DNA of 64,000 bases from Pictodentalium vernedei. Taxonomy: Eukaryota; Mollusca; Scaphopoda; Dentaliida; Dentaliidae. A program made the position numbers and the translations under genes. The stretch spans positions 620,001 to 684,000 of the forward strand of contig JAUFNR010000011.1 in the NCBI GenBank assembly GCA_031216915.1, given 5' to 3'. Position 1 is the stretch's first letter. The number at the start of each line of letters is the position of its first letter. Below the pieces are notes generated by a model that saw only the letters and a program-made list of their open reading frames with translations, made no database searches and was not told where the DNA came from. Positions 55,309 through 64,000 of the stretch are shown in pieces.

Positions 55309-57524
55309 GCAAACCTAAACCGTATACTTAGTACGAAACCAGCGTGACTAGGCCTTGACGACTCTACCGACATTACCAACCAGCATATGGTCAAATGCCT
55401 ACCCACACACCCTGATCGCCACACTGCCCGGTGAACCAGAAGGAACGTAGAGCGTAACGAACGGCGACGCATTAAACAAAAATCAAATCTTACCAGATTT
55501 GCTGATACAGCTAGCAAGCACACAACCGAACCGGTCGTTACAAGACCCACCACGCTATTGTCCACACGACGCGTGCATAGCCTGACTAAAGGAACTGTTC
55601 TACGCAACCTAAACCGTATACTTAGTACGAAACCAGCGTGACTAGGCCTTGGCGACCCTACCAACATTACCAACCAGCCTACGGTCAAACGCCTACCCAC
55701 ACACCCTGATCGCCACACTGCCCGGCGAACCAGAAGGAACGTAGAGCGTAACGAACGGCGACGCATTAAACAAAAATCAAATCTTATCAGATTGGCTGAT
55801 ATAGCTAGCAAGCACACAACCGACCCGGTCGTTACAAAACCCACCACGCTATTGTCCACACGACGCGTGCATAGCTTGACTAAAGGAACTGTTCTACGCA
55901 ACCTAAACCGTATACTTAGTACGAAACCAGCGTGACTAGGCCTTGGCGAACCAACCGACATTACCAACCAGCCTACGGTCAAATGCCTACCCACACACCC
56001 TGATCGCCACACTGCCCGGCGAACCAGAAGGAACGTAGAGCGTAACGAACGGCGACGCATTAAACAAAAATCAAATCTTACCAGATTGGCTGATATAGCT
56101 AGCAAGCACACAACCGACCCGGTCATTACAAGACCCACAACGCTATAGTCCACACGATGGGTGCATAGCCTGACTAAAGGAACTGTTCTACGCAACCTAA
56201 ACCGTATACTTAGTACGAAACCAGCGTGACTAGGCCTTGGCGACCCAACCGACATTACCAACGAGCCTACGGTCAAACGCCTACCCACACACCCTGATCG
56301 ACACACTGCCCGGCGAACCAGAAGGAACGTAGAGCGTAACGAACGGTGACGCATTAAACAAAAATCAAATCTTACCAGATTGGCTGATATAGCTAGCAAG
56401 CACACAACCGACACGGTCGTTACAAGACCCACCACGCTATTGTCCACATGACGCGTGCATAGCCTGACTAAAGGAACTGTTCTACGCAACCTAAACCGTA
56501 TACTTAGTACGAAACCAGCGTGACTAGGCCTTGGCGACCCTACCGACATTACCAACCAGCCAACGGTCAAACGCCTACCCACACACCCTGATCGCCACAC
56601 TGCCCGACGAACCAGAAGGAACGTAGAGCGTAACGAACGGCGACGCATTAAACAAAAATCAAATCTTACCAGATTGGCTGATATAGCTAGCAAGAACACA
56701 ACCGACCCGGTCGTTACAAAACCCACCACGCTATTGTCCACACGACGCGTGCATAGCCTGACTAAAGGAACTGTTCTACGCAACCTAAACCGTATACTTA
56801 GTACGAAACCAGCGTGACTAGGCCTTGGCGACCCTACCGACATTACCAACCAGCCTACGGTCAAATGCCTACCCACACACCCTGATCGCCACACTGCCTG
56901 GCGAACCAGAAGGAACGTAGAGCGTAACGAACGGCGACGCATTAAACAAAAATCAAATCTTACCAGATTGGCTGATATAGCTAGCAAGCACACAACCGAC
57001 CCGGTCATTACAAGACCCACAACGCTATAGTCCACACAACGCGTGCATAGCCTGACTAAAGGAACTGTTCTACGCAACCTAAACCGTATACTTAGTACGA
57101 AACCAGCGTGACTAGACCTTGGCGACCCAACCGACATTACCAACTAGCCTACGGTCAAATGCCTACCCACACACCCTGATCGACACACTGCCCGGCGAAC
57201 CAGAAGGAACGTAAAGCGTAACGAATGGCGACGCATTAAACAAAAATCAAATCTTACCAGATTGGCTGATATAGCTAGCAAGCACACAACCTACCCGGTC
57301 GTTACAAGACCCACCACGCTATTGTCCACACGACGCGTTCATAGCCTGACTAAAGGAACTGTTCTATGCAACCAAAACCGTATACTTAGTACGAAACCAG
57401 CGTGACCAGGCCTTGGCGACCCTACCGACATTACCAACCAGCCTACGGTCAAACGCCTACCCACACACCCTGATCGGCACACTGCCCGGCGAACCAGAAG
57501 GAACGTAGAATGTAACGAACGGCG

Positions 57525-59400
57525 ACGCATTAAACAAAAATCAAATCTTACTAGATTGGCTGATATAGCTAGCAAGCACACAACGGACCTGGTCGTTACA
57601 AGACCCACCATGGTATTGTCCACACGACTCGTGCATAGCCTTACTAAAGGAACTGTTCTACGCAACCTAAACCGTACACTCAGTACGAAACCAGCGTGAC
57701 TAGGCCTTGGCGACCCTACCGACATTACCAACCACCCTACGGTCGAACGCCTACCCACACACCCTGATCGCCACACTGCCCGGCGAACCAGAAGGAACGT
57801 AGAGCGTAACGAACGGCGACGCATTAAACAAAAATCAAATCTTACTAGATTGGCTGATATAGCTAGCAAGCACACAACCGACCTGGTCGTTACAAGACCC
57901 ACCACGCTATTGTCCACACGACACGTGCATAGCCTGACTAAAGGAACTGTACTACGCAACCTAAACCGTATACTTAGTACGAAACCAGCGTGACTAGGCC
58001 TTGGCGACCCTACCGACATTACCAACCAGCCTACTATCAAACGCCTACCCACACACCCTGATCGCCACACCGCCCGGCAAACCAGAAGGAACGTAGAGCG
58101 TAACGAACAGCGAAGCATTAAACAAAAATCAAATCTTACCAGATTGGCTGATATAGCTAGCAAGCACACAACCGACCCGGTCGTTACAAGACCCACCACG
58201 CTATTGTCCACACGATGCGTGCATAGCCTGACTAAAGGAACTGTTCTACGCAACCTAAACCATATACTTAGTACGAAACCAGCGTGACTAGGCCTTGGCG
58301 ACCCTACCGACATTACCAACCAGCCTAAGGTCAAACGCCTACCCACACACCCTGATCGCCACACTGCCCGGCGAACCAGAAGGAACGTAGAGCGTAACGA
58401 ATGGCGACGCATTAAACAAAAATCAAATCTTACCAGACTGGCTGATATAGCTAGCAAGCACACAACTGACTCGGTCGTTACAAGACCCACCACGCTATTG
58501 TCCACACGACGCGTGCATAGCCTGACTAAAGGAACTGTTCTACGCAACATAAACCGTATACTTACTACGAAACCAGCGTGCATAGGCCTTGGCGACCCTA
58601 CCGACATTACCAACCAGCCTACGGTCAAACGCCTACCCACACACCCTGATCGCCACACTGCCCGGCGAACCAGAAGGAACGAAGAGCGTAATGAACGGCG
58701 AGGCATTAAACAAAAATCAAATCTTACCAGATTGGCTGATATAGCTAGCAAGCACACAACCGACCCGGTCGTTACAAGACCCACCACGCTATTGTCCACA
58801 CGACGCGTGCATAGCCTGACTAAAGGAACTGTTCTACGCAACCTCAACCATATACTTAGTACGAAACCAGCGTGACTAGGCCTTGGCGACCCTACCGACA
58901 TTACCAACCAGCCTACGGTCAAACGCCTACCCACACACCCTGATCGCCACACTGCCCGGCGAACCAGAAGGAACGAAGAACGTAACGAACGGCGACGCAT
59001 TAAACAAAAATCAAATCTTACTAGATTGGCTGATATAGCTAGCAAGCACACAACCGCCCCGGTCGTTACAAGACCCACCACGCTATTGTCCACACGACAC
59101 GTGCATAGCCTGACTAAAGGAACTGTTCTACGCAACCTAAACCGTATACTTAGTACGAAACCAGCGTGACTAGGCCTTGGCGACCCTACCGACATTACCA
59201 ACCAGCCTACGGTCAAACGCCTACCCACACACCCTGATCGCCACACTGCCCGGCGAACCAGAAGGAACGTAGAGGGGAACGAACGGCGACGCATTAAACA
59301 AAAATCAAATCTTACCAGATTGGCTGATATAGCTAGCAAGCACACAACAGAAACGGTCGTTACAAGACCCACCACGCTATTGTCCACACGACGCGTGCAT
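57525..59400. repeat. distal-lineage satellite segment, copy 1
   Basis: These monomers carry variants not seen in the left block (cttactagattgg, caacggacctgg, accatggtattg, gcgtgcataggcc, agaggggaac). The same order recurs after 60.7 kb: accatgg at 57607 and 60844 (shift 3237), and aggggaac at 59273 and 63391 (shift 4118). Confidence 0.8.
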
Positions 59401-59473
59401 AGCCTGACTAAAGGAACTGTTCTACGCTATTGTCCACACGATGCGTGCATAGCCTGACTAAAGGAACTGTTCT
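59374..59473. repeat. 50-bp direct duplication inside a monomer
   Basis: The stretch beginning acgctattgtcc is present twice in a row (from 59374 and from 59424), joined at a shared acgc. It accounts exactly for the 50 extra bases between distal-lineage copies: 3237 - 541 - 9 x 294 = 50. Replication slippage at a 4-bp microhomology is the likely origin. Confidence 0.9.
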
Positions 59474-60047
59474 ACGCAACCTAAACCGTATACTTAGTAC
59501 GAAACCAGCGTGACTAGGCCTTGGCGACCCTACCAACATTACCAACCAGCCTACGGTCAAACGCCTACCCACACACCCTGATCGCCACACTGCCCGGCGA
59601 GCCAGAAGGAACGTAGAACGTAACGAACGGCGACGCATTAAACAAAAATCAAATCTTACCAGATTGGCTGATATAGCTAGCAAGCACACAGCCGACCCGG
59701 TCGTTACAAGACCCACCACGCTATTGTCCACACGACGCGAGCATTGCCTGACTAAAGGAACTGTTCTACGCAACCTAAACCGTATACTTAGTACGAAACC
59801 GGTGTGACTAGGCCTTGGCGACCCTACCGACATTACCAACCAGCCTACGGTCAAACGCCTACCCACACACCCTGATCGCCACACTGCCCGGCGAACCAGA
59901 AGGAACATAGAGCGTAACAAACGGCAACGCATTAAACAACTAGAAAAACTGTGAGCACTGCTCACTAAATGATACCACCCACTCCCACCAAGAAACATTT
60001 TACAACAGTAAAAGTGTGTTTAATGTAGAGAGCACAAACACTGACAA

Positions 60048-60075
60048 CCCCCCCCCCCCCCCCAAAAAAAAAAAA
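60048..60075. repeat. C16 followed by A12
   Basis: Sixteen C (60048-60063) run directly into twelve A (60064-60075). It occupies the same relative place, left of the core repeats, as the GT/G tract of the large element. Confidence 0.97.
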
Positions 60076-60393
60076 TAAAAATACCTGAAAGCAGAATAGA
60101 AGGTGCACATCTATAATGTATATAAAAGAATGTCTGAGAGTTTCAATGAAATTCGCCCACTGGAATAAGAGGAGTAGCGGATAGCAGGAGTGTACCCCCC
60201 GAAAGCATCACAACAATTTGGCTAAGTTCATTTCGCCCTTTGGGAAAGAGTAAAAAATAAAAATACCTGAATGCAAAATAGGAGGTGCACATCTATAATG
60301 TATAGAAAAGAATGCCTGTAAGTTTCAATGAAATCCACCCACTGGTTTAAGAGGAGTAGCGGATAGCAGATGTGTACCCCCAAAGCGTCACGG
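60071..60393. repeat. two-copy core repeat of the small element (182-bp period)
   Basis: aggtgcacatctataatgta occurs at 60101 and, nearly identically, at 60283, 182 bp apart. Each copy runs from aataaaaatacctgaa to gcggatagcag...accccc...aaagc.tcac, separated by about 40 bp. The segment tttaagaggagtagcgg resembles gtttaggaggagaagtcg in the right part of the large element, suggesting a common ancestral core. Confidence 0.85.
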
Positions 60394-60435
60394 ACGTACG
60401 GAAGTACGGACGCACGGACGTACGGAAGTACGGAC
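60389..60435. repeat. ACGGACGTACGG microsatellite
   Basis: Irregular repeats of cggacgtacggaagta immediately before the terminal hairpin. This is the equivalent of the GACGG tract of the large element. Confidence 0.88.
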
Positions 60436-60448
60436 ACCATGAATGCTA

Positions 60449-60480
60449 TATACCGCCCACTTTTCAAGTGGGTGGTATAA
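60449..60480 (+). repeat. 3' terminal hairpin of the small element
   Basis: Arms 60449-60462 (tataccgcccactt) and 60466-60479 (aagtgggtggtata) pair over 14 positions with one mismatch, around the loop ttc. The stem abuts the right end of the element. Confidence 0.88.
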
Positions 60481-63400
60481 AAATCAAATCTTACCAGATT
60501 GGCTGATATAGCTAGCAAGCACACAACCGACCCGGTCGTTACAAGACCCACCACGCTATTGTCCACACGACGCGTGCATAGCCTGACTAAAGGAACTGTT
60601 CTACGCAACATAAACCGTATACTTAGTACGAAACCAGCATGACTAGGCCTTGGCGACCCTACCGACATTACCAACCAGCCTACGGTCAAACGCCTACCCA
60701 CACACCCTGATCGCCACACTGCCCGGCGAACCAGAAGGAACGTAGAGTGTAACGAACGGCGACGCATTAAACAAAAATCAAATCTTACCAGATTGGCTGA
60801 TATAGCTAGCAAGCACACAACGGACCTGGTCGTTACAAGACCCACCATGGTATTGTCCACACGACTCGTGCATAGCCTTACTAAAGGAACTGTTCTACGC
60901 AACCTAAACCGTACACTCAGTACGAAACCAGCGTGACTAGGCCTTGGCGACCCTACCGACATTACCAACCACCCTACGGTCGAACGCCTACCCACACACC
61001 CTGATCGCCACACTGCCCGGCGAACCAGAAGGAACGTAGAGCGTAACGAACGGCGACGCATTAAACAAAAATCAAATCTTACCAGATTGGCTGATATAGC
61101 TAGCAAGCACACAACCGACCCGGTCGTTACAAGACCCACCACGCTATTGTCCACACGACGCGTGCATAGCCTGACTAAAGGAACTGTTCTACGCAACCTA
61201 AACCGTATACTTAGTACGAAACCAGCGTGACTAGGCCTTGGCGACCCTACCGACATTACCAACCAGCCTACGGTCAAACGCCTACCAACACACCCTGATC
61301 GCCACACTGCCCGGCGAACCAGAAGGAACGTAGAGCGTAACGAACGGCGACGCATTAAACAAAAATCAAATCTTACCAGATTGGCTGATATAGCTAGCAA
61401 GCACACAACCGACCCGGTTGTTACAAGACCCACCACGCTATTGTCCACACGACGCGTGCATAGCCTGACTAAAGGAACTGTTCTACAAGACCTACACCGT
61501 ATACTTAGTATGAAACCAGCGTGACTAGGCATTGGCGACCCTACCGACATTACCAACCAGCCTACGGTCAAAGGCCTACCCACACACCCTGATCGCCACA
61601 CTGCCCGGCGAACCAGAAGGAACGTAGAGCATAATGAACGGCGACGCATTAAACAAAAATCAAATCTTACCAGATTGGCTGATATAGCTAGCAAGCACAC
61701 AACCGACCCGGTCGTTATAAGACCCACCACGCTATTGTCCACACGACGCGTACATAGCCTGACTAAAGGAACTGTTCTACGCAACCTAAACCGTATACTT
61801 AGTACGAAAGCAGCGTGACTAGGCCTTGGCGACCCTACCAACATTACCAACCAGCCTACGGTCAAACGCCTACCCACACACCCTGATCGCCACACTGCCC
61901 GGCGAACCAGAAGGAACGTAGAACGTAATGAACGGCGACGCATTAAACAAAAATCAAATCTTACTAGATTGGCTGATATAGCTAGCAAGCACACAACCGA
62001 CCTGGTCGTTACAAGACCCACCACGCTATTGTCCACACGACACGTGCATAGCCTGACTAAAGGAACTGTACTACGCAACCTAAACCGTATACTTAGTACG
62101 AAACCAGCGTGACTAGGCCTTGGCGACCCTACCGACATTACCAGCCAGCCTACTGTCAAACGCCTACCCACACACCCTGATCGCCACACTGCGCGGCGAA
62201 CCAGAAGGAACGTAGAGCGTAACGAACAGCGAAGCATTAAACAAAAATAAAATCTTACCAGATTGGCTGATATAGCTAGCAAGCACACAACCGACCCGGT
62301 CGTTACAAGACCCACCACGCTATTGTCCACACGATGCGTGCATAGCCTGACTAAAGGAACTGTTCTACGCAACCTAAACCGTATACTTAGTACGAAACCA
62401 GGGTGACTAGGCCTTGGCGACCTACCGACATTACCAACCAGCCTAAGGTCAAACGCCTACCCACACACCCTGATCGCCACACTGCCCGGCGAACCAGAAG
62501 GAACGTAGAGCGTAACGAATGGCGACGCATTAAACAAAAATCAAATCTTACCAGACTGGCTGATATAGCTAGCAAGCACACAACTGACTCGGTCGTTACA
62601 AGACCCACCACGCTATTGTCCACACGACGCGTGCATAGCCTGACTACAGGAACTGTTCTACGCAACATAAACCGTATACTTACTACGAAACCAGCGTGCA
62701 TAGGCCTTGGCGACCCTACCGACATTACCAACCAGCCTACGGTCAAACGCCTACCCACACACCCTGATCGCCACACTGCCCGGCGAACCAGAAGGAACGA
62801 AGAGCGTAATGAACGGCGAGGCATTAAACAAAAATCAAATCTTACCAGATTGGCTGATATAGCTAGCAAGCACACAACCGACACGGTCGTTACAAGACCC
62901 ACCACGCTATTTTCCACACGACGCGTGCATAGCCTGACTAAAGGAACTGTTCTACGCAACCTCAACCGTATACTTAGTACGAAATCAGCGTGACTAGGCC
63001 TTGGCGACCCTACCGACATTACCAACCAGCCTACGGTCAAACGCCTACCCACACACCCTGATCGCCACACTGCCCGGCGAACCAGAAGGAACGAAGAACG
63101 TAACGAACGGCGACGCATTAAACAAAAATCAAATCTTACTAGATTGGCTGATATAGCTAGCAAGCACACAACCGACCCGGTCGTTACAAGACCCACCACG
63201 CTATTGTCCACACGACACGTGCATAGCCTGACTAAAGGAACTGTTCTACGCAACCTAAACCGTATACTTAGTACGAAACCAGCGTGACTAGGCCTTGGCG
63301 ACCCTACCGACATTACCAACCAGCCTACGGTCAAACGCCTACCCACACACCCTGATCGCCACACTGCCCGGCGAACCAGAAGGAACGTAGAGGGGAACGA

Positions 63401-64000
63401 ACGGCGACGCATTAAACAAAAATCAAATCTTACCAGATTGGCTGATACAGCTAGCAAGCACACAACCGACACGGTCGTTACAAGACCCACCACGCTATTG
63501 TCCACACGACGCGTGCATAGCCTGACTAAAGGAACTGTTCTACGCAACCTAAACCGTATACTTAGTACGAAACCAGCGTGACTAGGCCTTGGCGACCATA
63601 CCGACATTACCAACCAGCCTACAGTCAAACGCCTACCCACACACCCTGATCGCCACACTGCCCGGCGAACCAGAAGGAACGTAGGACGTAACGAACGGCG
63701 ACGCATTAAAAAAAATCAAATCTTACCAGATTGGCTGATATAGCTAGCAAGCACACAACCGACACGGTCGTTACAAGACCCACCACGTTATTGTCCACAC
63801 GACGCGTGCATAGCCTGACTAAAGGAACTGTTCTACGCAACCTAAACCGTATACTTAGTATGAAACCAGCGTGACTAGGCCTTGGCGACCCTACCGACAT
63901 TACCAACCAGCCTACGGTCAAAGGCCTACCCACACACCCTGATCGCCACACTGCCCGGCGAACCAGAAGGAACGTAGAGCGTAATGAACGGCGACGCATT
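60481..64000. repeat. 294-bp satellite array, right block
   Basis: About 12 monomers of the distal lineage, in phase with those before the small element. A one-base deletion near 62418 (ggcgacctaccg) shifts the frame. It contains three monomers (about 61060-61940) that the corresponding place near 57.8 kb lacks; otherwise 61959-63518 repeats 57841-59400. The array runs off the window. Confidence 0.96.

Larger units (their letters stand above)
50192..59939. repeat. 294-bp satellite array, middle block
   Basis: About 33 monomers continuing in exact phase from the monomer interrupted at 42407. The first 3.06 kb completes the 13-monomer HOR, with the 8-bp deletion at 52336, an empty MITE target at 52824-52827 and a 2-bp insertion near 51684 (ggcttatatatagc). 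A 7-monomer unit (53250-55308, 7 x 294 + 1) follows. Beyond about 55.3 kb the monomers are more diverse, and the 8-bp deletion and MITE are absent. Confidence 0.96.
59940..60480 (+). mobile_element. small Helentron/pearl-like element (541 bp)
   Basis: Inserted after ttaaacaa and before the A-run of aaatcaaatc, the same base of the monomer as the 7784-bp element. It shares that element's architecture but not its sequence: a left stem-loop (gtgagc/gctcac, 59951-59956 with 59960-59965); an 11-bp subterminal inverted repeat ataccacccac (59972-59982) matching gtgggtggtat (60468-60478); a mononucleotide tract; two core repeat copies; an ACGGACGT microsatellite; and a strong 3' hairpin with a ttc loop. 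No coding capacity. Repeat arithmetic across the site (3237 - 50 - 2646) gives exactly 541. Confidence 0.75.

Noticed and set aside
59940-60480. tRNA-derived SINE
   Set aside because: No A-box/B-box pair or tRNA fold was recognised, and the paired subterminal repeats with a terminal hairpin fit a Helentron-like element better.
1531-63000. Plus-strand frames of 83-196 codons in the satellite
   Set aside because: They overlap the minus-strand frames and exist only where a stop at the gtgactag site is mutated or where the window between two stops is long; no start context or domain.
1-64000. CRISPR array
   Set aside because: Repeats are contiguous 294-bp or 167-bp units without spacers, and the context is eukaryotic satellite DNA.
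1-64000. rRNA, 5S, tRNA or histone gene clusters as the basis of the tandem repeat
   Set aside because: The consensus monomer shows no recognisable conserved segment of these genes.

Overview
The window is non-coding eukaryotic satellite DNA. No protein-coding or RNA gene could be supported on either strand. About 55 kb of the 64 kb is one 294-bp tandem repeat (roughly 186 monomers), interrupted by six mobile-element insertions. The insertions resemble families known from bivalve molluscs ('pearl' and Helentron-like non-autonomous elements with a tandem-repeat core, an ACGG-type microsatellite and a terminal hairpin). A bivalve or related mollusc is therefore the best guess, but the sequence does not name a species.

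Layout. Positions 1-42407: 294-bp satellite organised in higher-order repeats (HORs), with four copies of a 242-bp piggyBac-like MITE at 5030, 11142, 24584 and 40981. Positions 42408-50191: a 7784-bp Helentron/pearl-like element. It has a left part with degenerate palindromic units and a (GT)n(G)n tract, a core of about 33 copies of a different 167-bp repeat, diverged single units, a GACGG-type microsatellite and a terminal hairpin. Positions 50192-59939: the 294-bp satellite resumes in exact phase. Positions 59940-60480: a 541-bp element with the same architecture in miniature. Positions 60481-64000: the satellite again. Both window edges lie inside the array.

The 294-bp array has internal order. 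A one-base insertion (gcaaacc instead of gcaacc) and an 8-bp deletion recur at spacings that resolve exactly into whole monomers: 10-mers of 2933 bp, the same with the MITE (3179 bp), 12-, 13-, 16- and 19-mers, and a 6-mer. The MITE inserted once, at a TTAA in one monomer type, and was then copied as a passenger of the HOR. From 1.5 to 14.3 kb filled and empty HORs alternate. The distal part (about 57.2-64 kb) is a different, less homogenised monomer lineage with its own longer-range duplication.

The long open frames (up to 870 codons) arise because 294 is a multiple of three and the consensus minus strand lacks stops in one frame. Frameshifting indels are amplified along with the HOR, so coding is unlikely. 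The main interest is structural: a satellite inside a transposon inside a satellite, insertions confined to one A-rich stretch of the monomer, and mobile DNA amplified by satellite turnover.
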